From the NCBI GenBank assembly GCA_022508865.1, contig JAFLUK010000041.1:1-10940 (forward strand): a DNA stretch of 10,940 nucleotides, given 5' to 3'. This document shows, piece by piece, positions 1 through 6,473 of this stretch. This DNA is from Oscillospiraceae bacterium. Its GTDB lineage: Bacteria; Bacillota; Clostridia; Oscillospirales; Acutalibacteraceae. The notes under the pieces are model-generated. The model ran no database searches. It saw only the letters and a list, made by a program, of their open reading frames with translations, and was not told where the DNA came from. The position numbers were made by a program, and so were the translations under genes. Every line of letters starts with the position of its first letter. The stretch's first letter is position 1.

Positions 1-1421
1 TACTTTATATTTATATTGAAAGAGATTTAAAAGAGGGCACTCTTGATGAACTTCACGCACAGGAGCTTATTGACGACCTTGTAATTAAACTCCGACTTAT
101 AAGACACCTCCGAACTCCTGAATATAATGAGCTGTTTGCAGGCGACCCTGTGTGGGTAACCTGTTCAGAGGGCGGTATGACAAACGACGGAAAAACTCTT
201 GTAACAAAGAACTGCTTCCGTATGCTGAATACACTCTACAACCTTGGACCATCAGCAGAGCCAAATCTTACAGTGCTTTGGTCACAGGATTTGCCAAGGG
301 GCTTTAAGGAGTTTTGTGCAAGAATTTCAATCGACACAGACTCAATTCAATATGAAAACGATGACGTAATGCGTAAGCAGTATGGCGATGACTATGCAAT
401 AGCCTGCTGTGTATCTGCAATGCGTGTTGGTAAGCAAATGCAGTTCTTCGGAGCAAGATGTAATATTGCCAAGGTTCTTCTTATGGCGCTTAACGGCGGT
501 AAGGAAGAAAACAACGGAATTCAGATTGCTCCCGAGGGAAGAATCTATGAGGATAATAAACCTCTTGTTTATGAAGAGGTTATTGTTGACTTTAAGAAAT
601 ATGCCGGCTGGATTGCAAGATTGTATGTAAATACAATGAATATTATCCACTTTATGCACGATAAGTATGCTTATGAAAGACTGACAATGGCTTTCCACGA
701 TACAGAGCTTGGCAGACTTATGGCATTTGGTATTTCAGGTCTTTCAGTTCTTGTGGATTCCCTCAGCGCTATCAAATACGCAAAGGTTACACCAATCAAA
801 AATGAGGACGGAATTATCGTTGATTTTAAAACAGAGGGTGATTTCCCCAAGTACGGCAACGATGATGACCGTGTTGACAACATTGCAAAGTGGGTAACAG
901 AGTACTTCTACAGTGAACTGTGCAAGACAAAGGCTTATCGTAATGCACGTCACACATTGTCTGTCCTTACAATTACTTCAAATGTTATGTATGGTAAAAA
1001 GACAGGCAACACACCTGACGGCAGACGTGCAGGAGAGCCATTTGCACCGGGTGCAAACCCAATGCACGGCAGAGATGCCGAGGGCGCTCTGGCTTCACTT
1101 AACTCTGTTGCAAAACTTAACTATGCTTGCTGTCAGGACGGTATTTCAAATACATTCTCTATTACACCATCAGCGCTTGGCACAGATGATGATGACAGAA
1201 CTAAAAAGCTTGTGGGTGTTCTTGATGGTTACTTTGTTCAGGACGCACATCACCTGAATGTAAACGTATTTAATAGACAAAAGCTGATTGATGCAATGAA
1301 TGACCCCACACTTTATCCGACACTTACAATCCGTGTTTCAGGATATGCAGTTAACTTTAACAAGCTGACAAGGGATAAGCAGGAAGAGGTTATTTCAAGA
1401 ACCTTCCACGAAAAAATGTAA
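1..1421 (+). CDS. pflB: Pyruvate formate-lyase (formate C-acetyltransferase), 3' part only
   Basis: This is the cytosolic glycyl-radical enzyme that converts pyruvate and CoA to acetyl-CoA and formate in anaerobic fermentation. The reading frame is open from base 3 with no start codon, so the gene enters from outside the window. The visible 472 residues are roughly the last three fifths of a family protein of about 750 residues. Seen directly: the catalytic Cys-Cys pair in ACCVS (codons 405-410) and the C-terminal glycyl-radical loop RVSGYAV with its Gly codon at 1341-1343. They lie 311 residues apart, close to the Cys419-Gly734 spacing of the E. coli enzyme. The Cys pair separates true PFL from choline or glycerol dehydratase relatives, which have a single Cys. 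GTG at 150 is an internal Val codon, not a start. The activase gene follows 2 nt after the stop. Identity is very sure; only the N-terminus is missing. Confidence 0.97.
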   Translation, partial: LYIYIERDLKEGTLDELHAQELIDDLVIKLRLIRHLRTPEYNELFAGDPVWVTCSEGGMTNDGKTLVTKNCFRMLNTLYNLGPSAEPNLTVLWSQDLPRGFKEFCARISIDTDSIQYENDDVMRKQYGDDYAIACCVSAMRVGKQMQFFGARCNIAKVLLMALNGGKEENNGIQIAPEGRIYEDNKPLVYEEVIVDFKKYAGWIARLYVNTMNIIHFMHDKYAYERLTMAFHDTELGRLMAFGISGLSVLVDSLSAIKYAKVTPIKNEDGIIVDFKTEGDFPKYGNDDDRVDNIAKWVTEYFYSELCKTKAYRNARHTLSVLTITSNVMYGKKTGNTPDGRRAGEPFAPGANPMHGRDAEGALASLNSVAKLNYACCQDGISNTFSITPSALGTDDDDRTKKLVGVLDGYFVQDAHHLNVNVFNRQKLIDAMNDPTLYPTLTIRVSGYAVNFNKLTRDKQEEVISRTFHEKM

Positions 1422-1423
1422 TT

Positions 1424-2131
1424 ATGAGGGTCCATTCTTTTGAATCTCTGGCGGCTGTTGACGGTGACGGATTAAGATATGCAGTGTTTCTATGCGGTTG
1501 TCCCTTGAGATGTGTCTATTGCCATAATCCCGATACCTGGCAGGCGCAGGGAACAGACTACACAACGGAAGAATTATTAAAAAAAATCAAAAGATACAAG
1601 CCCTATATGACAGCAGGCGGCGGTGGCGTTACCTTCAGCGGCGGAGAACCCCTTTTACAGGCAAGTTCGATTAACGAAATTGCTCCCTATCTTTCGGATG
1701 AGGGTATTAACTATGCGTTGGATACCTCGGGGGTTGTTCCTCTTACTGATGAAGTGAAAAAGGCAATTGACAACGCAGACCTTGTAATCTGTGATTTAAA
1801 GTTTCCTGATAAAGACAGCTTCAAAAGGTATGCAAAGGGGGATTTTAACGCTGTTTTAAGCACTCTTGACTATCTTAACAAAACAGGAAAACGCACTTGG
1901 ATAAGAACTGTTGTTGTTCCCAATATCAACGACAGCAAAGAGAGCATCGAAAAGTACGTGAATATTATTAAGGGTATGAAAAATATTGAAAGATATCAAC
2001 TGCTTGGATTTCACACAATGGGATTTTTTAAGTATGATAATCTGGAATATGAAAACACTTTAAAAGATACACCACCAATGGATAATGATAAACTTGCAGA
2101 ATTGCAAAGTTATGCAGAAAGTCTTTTATAA
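1424..2131 (+). CDS. pflA: Pyruvate formate-lyase activating enzyme (radical SAM)
   Basis: This 235-residue radical-SAM enzyme uses a [4Fe-4S] cluster and S-adenosylmethionine to place the glycyl radical on PflB. Seen directly: the CX3CX2C cluster motif CPLRCVYCHNPDTW (Cys26, Cys30, Cys33) and the glycine-rich SAM-binding stretch GGGVTFSGGEP (about residues 66-76). The N-terminus MRVHSFESLAAVDGDG matches the usual start of the family, and the length is typical (E. coli 246). The ATG lies 2 nt after the pflB stop and has no convincing Shine-Dalgarno sequence, so translation is probably coupled to pflB. The family usually reads VDGPG where this protein has VDGDG. A strong hairpin follows the stop, so pflA is the last gene of the unit. 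Its position directly after pflB confirms the substrate. Confidence 0.97.
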   Translation: MRVHSFESLAAVDGDGLRYAVFLCGCPLRCVYCHNPDTWQAQGTDYTTEELLKKIKRYKPYMTAGGGGVTFSGGEPLLQASSINEIAPYLSDEGINYALDTSGVVPLTDEVKKAIDNADLVICDLKFPDKDSFKRYAKGDFNAVLSTLDYLNKTGKRTWIRTVVVPNINDSKESIEKYVNIIKGMKNIERYQLLGFHTMGFFKYDNLEYENTLKDTPPMDNDKLAELQSYAESLL

Positions 2132-2135
2132 ACTC

Positions 2136-2174
2136 AAAAGCAGATGTTGAATTTTATGTCAACATCTGCTTTTT
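2136..2174. terminator. Two-way rho-independent terminator between pflA and the convergent cysK-like gene
   Basis: A perfect 15-bp inverted repeat (2136-2150 with 2159-2173) surrounds an 8-nt loop. The stem is AGCAGATGTTGA flanked by an A-tract on the left and a T-tract on the right. Read on the plus strand it ends pflA with TTTTTG; read on the minus strand it ends the cysK-like gene, whose stop is at 2203, with a run of U. The T-tracts are short, about 4-5 nt. Confidence 0.85.
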
Positions 2175-2202
2175 GTCTTAATATATTAATATTTTCTATT
2201 GT

Positions 2203-3132
2203 TTATTCTTCAAACAACGGTGTGCTGAAATATCTTTCTGCCGTATCGGGAAGTAAGGTAACAACAGTTTTACCCTTGCCCAGTTTTTTTGCAAGGTTAA
2301 TTGCAGCTGCAACATTTGTACCGCTGGAAATACCGCACATAATACCTTCTTTTTTGGCTAAATCCTTTGCGGTATTAATAGCCACATCATCTGTGATAAT
2401 ACAAATATCATCATAAATCTCTTTGTTCAGGATTTTTGGAACAAGTCCGTCGCCGATTCCCATTTGCAAATGAGTGCCAACAGTACCGCCTGCAAGTATA
2501 GCAGCATTTTCGGGCTCAACAGCCCAAATCTCAATATTGGGGTTTTGTGCCTTTAGCACCTCGCCAATACCTGTAATTGTACCGCCTGTGCCAATTCCAG
2601 AACAAAATCCGTCAATAGGACCTGCTACCTGTTCAAGAATTTCCAAACCTGTGTGGTGTCTGTGTACCATAGGATTAGCAGGATTTTCAAACTGCTGGGG
2701 AATAAAAACATTTTTGTTTTCTGCAGCCATTTTGTTTGCAGTTTCTACGCATTTTTCAATACATTCACCAATGTTGCCGTCGTCGTGAATTACAACCACC
2801 TTTGCGCCGTAGTGACGTACCAGCTTTCTTCGTTCTTCACTTACGGAGTCGGGCATAATAATAATTGTTTCATATCCCTTTACTGCGCCGATAAGAGCAA
2901 GACCAATACCCTGATTGCCGCTTGTAGGCTCAACAATAACGGTGTCTTTGTTTATCAGTCCCTTTTTTTCTGCGTCATCAATCATATTAAGGGCTGTTCT
3001 TGTTTTGATAGAGCCTCCAACATTCAGCCCTTCAAATTTTACTAATATCTGCGCCATATTCTCATCAACCATATGATTAAGGCGTATCATGGGAGTATGA
3101 CCAACTGCTTCAAGTATATTGTTATAAATCAT
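2203..3132 (-). CDS. cysK: Cysteine synthase/CBS-family PLP enzyme (O-acetylserine sulfhydrylase-like, possibly cysteine lyase)
   Basis: A 309-residue fold-type II PLP enzyme. Canonical CysK makes cysteine from O-acetylserine and sulfide. Seen directly: PLP lysine Lys43 in GGSIKTRTA; the asparagine loop TSGNQG (70-75); the PLP phosphate-binding loop GTGGT (181-185); QQFENPANP (146-154); GISSGTN near residue 268; and the C-terminal LLPDTAERYFST. The ATG (CAT at 3130-3132) follows AAGAGGT at 3144-3150. Several pocket residues differ from typical CysK: TSGNQG for TSGNTG, GIGDGLVP for GIGAGFIP (Asp228), DTAERY for DSGERY, and DDGNIGECI where the GMKGAI loop is usual. The family is certain, but the reaction (cysteine synthesis, or cysteine breakdown to H2S) cannot be settled by reading; the symbol is tentative. 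No cysE is adjacent. The gene lies 89 bp after a membrane protein on the same strand, with its own likely promoter and no clear terminator between them. Confidence 0.9.
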   Translation of the reverse strand: MIYNNILEAVGHTPMIRLNHMVDENMAQILVKFEGLNVGGSIKTRTALNMIDDAEKKGLINKDTVIVEPTSGNQGIGLALIGAVKGYETIIIMPDSVSEERRKLVRHYGAKVVVIHDDGNIGECIEKCVETANKMAAENKNVFIPQQFENPANPMVHRHHTGLEILEQVAGPIDGFCSGIGTGGTITGIGEVLKAQNPNIEIWAVEPENAAILAGGTVGTHLQMGIGDGLVPKILNKEIYDDICIITDDVAINTAKDLAKKEGIMCGISSGTNVAAAINLAKKLGKGKTVVTLLPDTAERYFSTPLFEE

Positions 3133-3165
3133 ATTTTTCTTTTACCTCTTTATAAATTATCTCAT

Positions 3166-3197
3166 ATTATAATACAATGCATATTCAAAAATTGCAA
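3166..3197 (-). promoter_or_regulatory. Likely promoter of the cysK-like gene
   Basis: On the minus strand TTGCAA (3197-3192) is followed after 17 nt by TATTAT (3174-3169), which overlaps a perfect TATAAT (3171-3166). Transcription would start about 30 nt before the ATG. The -35 element is weak (4 of 6). Read-through from the upstream membrane-protein gene is also possible. Confidence 0.45.
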
Positions 3198-3221
3198 CTG
3201 TATTGCCGATGTATAATTAAA

Positions 3222-3890
3222 TTATGTTGCGCATTTGCACTTTTGTTCATGTGCATTTTCAAAGCTTGCAAAAATAAATGCAACTATTACTACAGGTATG
3301 CATAACAGACTACCGTATATAGAGCAAAATTTACAGGCAAAAAAGCCAAAGATTACACCAATGTGGTACCACAAAAGTGAATTGCCAAAGAACATTGATT
3401 TATCCTTTTGCTGACTTTTTTTGTCGATTATGTATTCACTCAACGCCGTTACACACTGCCTTATATTATTTGTAGAAAAAATTGTGGAGCTGTTGTATTC
3501 TCCTAAACCGTGAAAAACACTCCACTGTGTAGACATCATGAAGAAAATCGGCAGAATACCAATGATAGGGTTTATGCTTACAGGGAAGAGAGAAAGTGCC
3601 ATAAGTCCTGCGGCATCAACGGCTATTGCGTACTTTTCCATATTGCATGAGGTTTTCTTTCCCAGCACTGTAGAAATGATTATTGCAAAAACATATAGCC
3701 CCATACCGCAGAGCCTTAACAGAAAGTCATAAATATTCCTGCCAAAAAGACAGGTGAAAATCTGAATAAGGTTGGAGGTCTGTGACGAACCTAAATTTTC
3801 ACTGCGGCACATAATTGCATAGCACCCCATAAATCCTCCAATAATACACATAGTGCTGTGGAGTAACATATCTCTTTTGCTGAATTTCAT
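3222..3890 (-). CDS. YoaK/DUF1275-like six-helix membrane protein
   Basis: A 222-residue integral membrane protein with about six hydrophobic segments (near residues 9-27, 56-77, 87-103, 107-120, 170-189 and 193-209). The pattern resembles the DUF1275 (YoaK) family: an early glycine-rich helix followed by SSQTSNLIQ, then a repeat-like STQWSVFHGLGEYNSSTIFSTNNI where the family typically has a Q-N-x-x-F ... T-G-N-L pattern. Function is unknown, although the family is often guessed to be a transporter. The frame continues upstream to an ATG at 3920 and a TTG at 3932. I chose the ATG at 3890 because AAAGGA (3906-3901) sits 10 nt before it and the predicted transcript starts near 3932. The tail is charged and ends in a Cys-Lys-Cys motif. 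The family assignment rests on remembered motifs only. Confidence 0.65.
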   Translation of the reverse strand: MKFSKRDMLLHSTMCIIGGFMGCYAIMCRSENLGSSQTSNLIQIFTCLFGRNIYDFLLRLCGMGLYVFAIIISTVLGKKTSCNMEKYAIAVDAAGLMALSLFPVSINPIIGILPIFFMMSTQWSVFHGLGEYNSSTIFSTNNIRQCVTALSEYIIDKKSQQKDKSMFFGNSLLWYHIGVIFGFFACKFCSIYGSLLCIPVVIVAFIFASFENAHEQKCKCAT

Positions 3891-3900
3891 AATACCCGTT

Positions 3901-3906
3901 TCCTTT
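3901..3906 (-). promoter_or_regulatory. Ribosome binding site deciding the DUF1275-like start
   Basis: AAAGGA on the minus strand, 10 nt before the ATG at 3890. The upstream alternatives are weaker: ATG 3920 has only GGGAAA nearby, and TTG 3932 coincides with the predicted transcription start. Confidence 0.5.
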
Positions 3907-3938
3907 AATATAATAAACATCACTTTTCCCAATTAGAT

Positions 3939-3967
3939 ATTATATCATTATACAGATAATATATCAA
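3939..3967 (-). promoter_or_regulatory. SigA-type promoter of the DUF1275-like gene
   Basis: On the minus strand TTGATA (3967-3962, 5 of 6) is followed after exactly 17 nt by a perfect TATAAT (3944-3939). The predicted start is near 3932, giving a leader of about 42 nt to the chosen ATG. This is one of the two best-formed promoters in the window. Confidence 0.7.
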
Positions 3968-4030
3968 TTGTAATTGTCACAGAAATGTTTCGTAGTTTTT
4001 TGAAATTTTCCATTAATAAAACACCTTTAT

Positions 4031-4065
4031 TTCATATAGTTTTCACTTTGCACCTATAATATAAT
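4031..4065 (+). promoter_or_regulatory. Likely promoter of htrA
   Basis: Two overlapping TATAAT hexamers lie at 4055-4060 and 4060-4065. The best -35 is TTCATA (4031-4036, 4 of 6) with an 18-nt spacer to the first. The leader to the ATG would be about 75 nt. The -10 is convincing and the -35 is weak, so an activator or an alternative sigma factor cannot be excluded. The region 3891-4142 otherwise holds only this and the divergent promoter. Confidence 0.5.
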
Positions 4066-4129
4066 AGTCACAGAGAGAAACAAAGTTGTTCTCTTGGATT
4101 TATTTTTGGATAAGCAGTATTAAGAAAAT

Positions 4130-4134
4130 GGAGG
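4130..4134 (+). promoter_or_regulatory. Ribosome binding site deciding the htrA start
   Basis: GGAGG ends 8 nt before the ATG at 4143, the ideal distance. It overlaps the in-frame ATG at 4128, which therefore cannot use it. Confidence 0.8.
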
Positions 4135-4142
4135 ACATTACA

Positions 4143-5678
4143 ATGTTTGAAGAAAATAACAATCAGAACAATTTCCCCGACAATAACCAAAACAGTCAGG
4201 ATTACAGTGACAGCAGCTATAATAATTTCGGGGATATTTCCGAGGATAATGTAAACCTTAACTCATACAATGGAGAAGTTACATCGGACTTCAAAACAGA
4301 AAATTATTATAATAATCAAACTGCATATAGTCAGAACAACATTCCTCAATCACAATTTCAAAACCGGCCCCACAATGTTAATGCTAATACTACAGTAAAT
4401 TCATATGAGTGGGGAGAATCGGGAACTAACCCCCAACACAACTATTATAATTCATATAAGCAAAAGCCAAAGAAAGGGAAAAAACCTGTTTCCCGAGGTG
4501 CAATTGCAGGAATACTCATAGTGTGTATTCTATTTTCTGCAGTACTTGGTATTGGCGGCGGAGCAGGAACATATTTCCTTTTGTCAAGGAACGGCAACAG
4601 CAACTCAACACTGAATATAAGTAAAAGTGATTCAACAGGCGGCAGTGAAAAATCCCCAGATGGTAAGGTGCTTTCAACCGAGGAAATTTCCAACAAGGTT
4701 GCAGACTCTGTAGTTGAGATTGTTACAGAAACAGTGACAAATTCATTTTTCTACGGTCAGGCTATAACAGAGGGAGCTGGCTCCGGAGTCATTATTGATA
4801 AGAACGGCTATATTGTAACAAACAACCATGTAATAGAGAATGCAAAATCTATCAAGGTTAAACTTCGCAGCGGTAACGAGTATACTGCAAAGCTTATCGG
4901 CGCAGATAAAGACAAGGACGTTGCTCTTATCAAGATAAACCCTGACAAGGACGAGGAACTTACGGTTGCTACATTCGGCGACAGCAGTCAGCTAGCTGTA
5001 GGGGATAAGGCTGTTGTAATCGGTAACCCTCTCGGCAGACTTGGCGGTACCGTAACCGATGGAATAATTTCTGCTCTGGACAGAGAAATTACAATTGATA
5101 ACACAGTTATGAATCTGCTTCAGACAGATGCTGCTGTAAATCCGGGTAACTCCGGCGGCGGTCTTTTTGACGGACAGGGTAATCTTGTGGGCATTATAGT
5201 TGCCAAGGCAAGCAGCGACAGCTCAACAGGCAGTGTAGAAGGACTTGGTTTTGCAATTCCCATTAACGATGTTGAAAAGATTATCGGCGACCTTAAGAAT
5301 TACGGTTATGTAAAGGGTAAGCCTGCTGAAATTGGTGTTGTTCTTCAGGATTATATGAATATGGTATATGTATATTCCGTAAAGGAAGGCTCTGCTGCTG
5401 AAAAGGCGGGTCTTGAAAAGGGCGACAAGATTATGAAGATTGACGGCAACAGTATCAGCTCAAGTTCTGATGTAAAAAAAGCTGTGCTTGATTCAAAAGC
5501 AGGCACAAAGCTGAAATTTGAGATTGAACGCAATGGAAGTACAAAGACTGTTACTGTTACTGTGGAGGAAGCATCAAGTAACACTACCGATAATACCTCT
5601 AGCAATTATGAAACAGAAAATCCTTTTAACGGTTTTCCGGATGATGAAGATTCAATCTGGGATAACTACGGATATTAA
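4143..5678 (+). CDS. htrA: Membrane-anchored HtrA/DegP-type serine protease with one PDZ domain
   Basis: A 511-residue surface quality-control protease that should cleave misfolded proteins outside the membrane. Domains in order: a hydrophilic Asn/Gln/Ser/Tyr-rich N-terminal region (1-103); a Lys/Arg-rich stretch (106-118); one transmembrane helix (about 119-147); a short linker; a trypsin-like domain with catalytic His229 (TNNHV), Asp259 (DVALIK) and Ser337 (NPGNSGGG); a single PDZ domain (about 393-476); and an acidic Ser/Thr/Asn-rich tail. The basic residues before the helix imply N-terminus inside and protease outside, as in Bacillus HtrA. The start is set by GGAGG at 4130-4134; earlier in-frame TTG 4086 and ATG 4128 lack a suitable site. 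It has its own promoter and terminator, so it is monocistronic although next to the ctsR operon. No CtsR heptads lie upstream of it. Its trigger is not visible here. Confidence 0.95.
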   Translation: MFEENNNQNNFPDNNQNSQDYSDSSYNNFGDISEDNVNLNSYNGEVTSDFKTENYYNNQTAYSQNNIPQSQFQNRPHNVNANTTVNSYEWGESGTNPQHNYYNSYKQKPKKGKKPVSRGAIAGILIVCILFSAVLGIGGGAGTYFLLSRNGNSNSTLNISKSDSTGGSEKSPDGKVLSTEEISNKVADSVVEIVTETVTNSFFYGQAITEGAGSGVIIDKNGYIVTNNHVIENAKSIKVKLRSGNEYTAKLIGADKDKDVALIKINPDKDEELTVATFGDSSQLAVGDKAVVIGNPLGRLGGTVTDGIISALDREITIDNTVMNLLQTDAAVNPGNSGGGLFDGQGNLVGIIVAKASSDSSTGSVEGLGFAIPINDVEKIIGDLKNYGYVKGKPAEIGVVLQDYMNMVYVYSVKEGSAAEKAGLEKGDKIMKIDGNSISSSSDVKKAVLDSKAGTKLKFEIERNGSTKTVTVTVEEASSNTTDNTSSNYETENPFNGFPDDEDSIWDNYGY

Positions 5679-5730
5679 TAGCTGATTTTCATAACGACAT
5701 TTTGATAATTTTTTCATTTTTTATCTTCTA

Positions 5731-5757
5731 AAGGCAGCCGTATTTTCGGCTGCTTTT
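5731..5757 (+). terminator. Rho-independent terminator of htrA
   Basis: Stem GCAGCCG (5734-5740) pairs with CGGCTGC (5747-5753) around a 6-nt loop, extended by A/T and G/T pairs on the outside and followed by TTTTGCTTTT. It lies about 50 nt after the htrA stop. The stretch 5758-5847 downstream is AT-rich and shows no further recognisable element. Confidence 0.85.
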
Positions 5758-5847
5758 GCTTTTGGTAATAAATTTAAAAAGTTGAAAATTAAAGAAAACA
5801 AGAGTATTTGGGAGATAATTGAATATAAATCCTGATAAATCAATTTG

Positions 5848-5880
5848 TTTGACTTTATTTGACTTTGACTTTGCTTGACC
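5848..5880 (-). promoter_or_regulatory. Tandem CtsR operators 1 and 2
   Basis: CtsR binds two heptads in direct repeat, RGTCAAA-NAN-RGTCAAA. Read on the minus strand, 5864-5848 is AGTCAAA-TAA-AGTCAAA, a perfect match. 5880-5864 is GGTCAAG-CAA-AGTCAAA, with one mismatch. The two sites share base 5864. The second contains the -35 hexamer of the operon promoter, so bound repressor would directly block RNA polymerase. Confidence 0.9.
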
Positions 5881-5893
5881 TTTACTCTACAAT
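5865..5893 (+). promoter_or_regulatory. SigA-type promoter of the ctsR-mcsA-mcsB-clpC operon
   Basis: TTGACT (5865-5870, 5 of 6) is followed after exactly 17 nt by TACAAT (5888-5893, 5 of 6). The predicted start is near 5900 and the leader is about 78 nt. The -35 lies inside CtsR operator 2 and the start lies just before operator 3. A further TATAAT at 5938-5943 has no recognisable -35. Confidence 0.8.
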
Positions 5894-5905
5894 ATAGACA
5901 GTGAA

Positions 5906-5922
5906 AGTCAAGTAAGGTCAAA
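5906..5922 (+). promoter_or_regulatory. CtsR operator 3
   Basis: AGTCAAG-TAA-GGTCAAA on the plus strand fits RGTCAAA-NAN-RGTCAAA with one mismatch. It sits just downstream of the predicted transcription start and in the opposite orientation to operators 1 and 2. Confidence 0.88.
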
Positions 5923-5977
5923 TTAATACCGATTTATTATAATTTGATTAATCGATATTCAGAAAAGAGGAATTGTT

Positions 5978-6427
5978 ATGAGGATGAGTGATTTGGTAGC
6001 CCAGACTATTCTGGAGATGCTGGACAGTCATAACGGAAATGCAGAAATACAAAGAAATGAGCTTGCAACCACACTTGGTTGTGTACCAAGCCAGATAAAT
6101 TACGTAATTACCAGCCGTTTTACCCCCGAGCAGGGATACATTGTTGAATCCCGCAGAGGCGGAGGGGGATATATCAGAATTACAAGAGTGCAGGCAGATG
6201 AAAAAGCATTGCTTATGCATATTGTAAATTCAATAGGCGATAGTCTTGATAAGGCGTCGGCAGAAGTTATGCTTAATAACCTTTACAGGCAATCAATATT
6301 AGACAGAAGAATAGCTTCACTTATGGCAATAGCCTTGTCCGACCGAGCCCTTCGTTCAGCTCCCCAAAGTATCAGAGATAATCTACGGGCGGATATTATG
6401 AAAAATATGCTTATTACACTTGAATAG
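5978..6427 (+). CDS. ctsR: CtsR, class III heat-shock transcriptional repressor
   Basis: A 149-residue dimeric DNA-binding repressor of clp and stress genes, typical in length. Seen directly: a helix-turn-helix region (about 28-46) with the family signature CVPSQINYVI, then GYIVESRRGGGGYIRI (53-68). This is the glycine-rich wing, whose Arg60 and neighbours contact DNA and form the heat-sensing element. The C-terminal helical domain, thought to carry dimerisation and McsB/ClpC contacts, ends in ADIMKNMLITLE. The ATG at 5978 follows AAGAGGA (5965-5971) by 6 nt; an ATG two codons later is a less likely alternative. It is the first gene of the operon and lies behind three CtsR operators, so it almost certainly represses itself and the three genes after it. 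mcsA starts 46 nt downstream. Confidence 0.98.
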   Translation: MRMSDLVAQTILEMLDSHNGNAEIQRNELATTLGCVPSQINYVITSRFTPEQGYIVESRRGGGGYIRITRVQADEKALLMHIVNSIGDSLDKASAEVMLNNLYRQSILDRRIASLMAIALSDRALRSAPQSIRDNLRADIMKNMLITLE

Positions 6428-6458
6428 TGCTAATTTAATTAATTTTTGTATAAATTAC

Positions 6459-6466
6459 AAAGGAGG
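6459..6466 (+). promoter_or_regulatory. Ribosome binding site deciding the mcsA start
   Basis: AAAGGAGG, a near-perfect Shine-Dalgarno sequence, ends 7 nt before the ATG at 6474. The frame extends back to a TTG at 6420 inside ctsR, but that start has no site. Confidence 0.85.
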
Positions 6467-6473
6467 ATTTTTT

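Noticed and set aside
2144..3045. Plus-strand open frames of 90-130 codons opposite the cysK-like gene
   Set aside because: They are antisense shadows with no motifs; the minus-strand PLP enzyme shows all of its family signatures.
4074..4094. Inverted repeat AGAGAAACAA/TTGTTCTCT in the htrA leader
   Set aside because: It has a bulged base and only a 2-nt loop unless inner pairs open. It is too weak to call a regulatory element without folding or conservation data.
4086..4142. Upstream extension of htrA to TTG 4086 or ATG 4128
   Set aside because: GGAGG at 4130-4134 is ideally placed for ATG 4143 and overlaps ATG 4128; TTG 4086 has no ribosome binding site.
6425..6433. TAGTGCTAA just after ctsR resembles the right half of a CIRCE (HrcA) operator
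   Set aside because: The left half TTAGCACTC is absent and the site is inside the operon, so it is a chance half-site overlapping the ctsR stop.
6420..6473. Upstream extension of mcsA to TTG 6420 inside ctsR
   Set aside because: The extension includes the perfect Shine-Dalgarno sequence as coding DNA, and McsA proteins begin with the first Cys pair, as ATG 6474 does.
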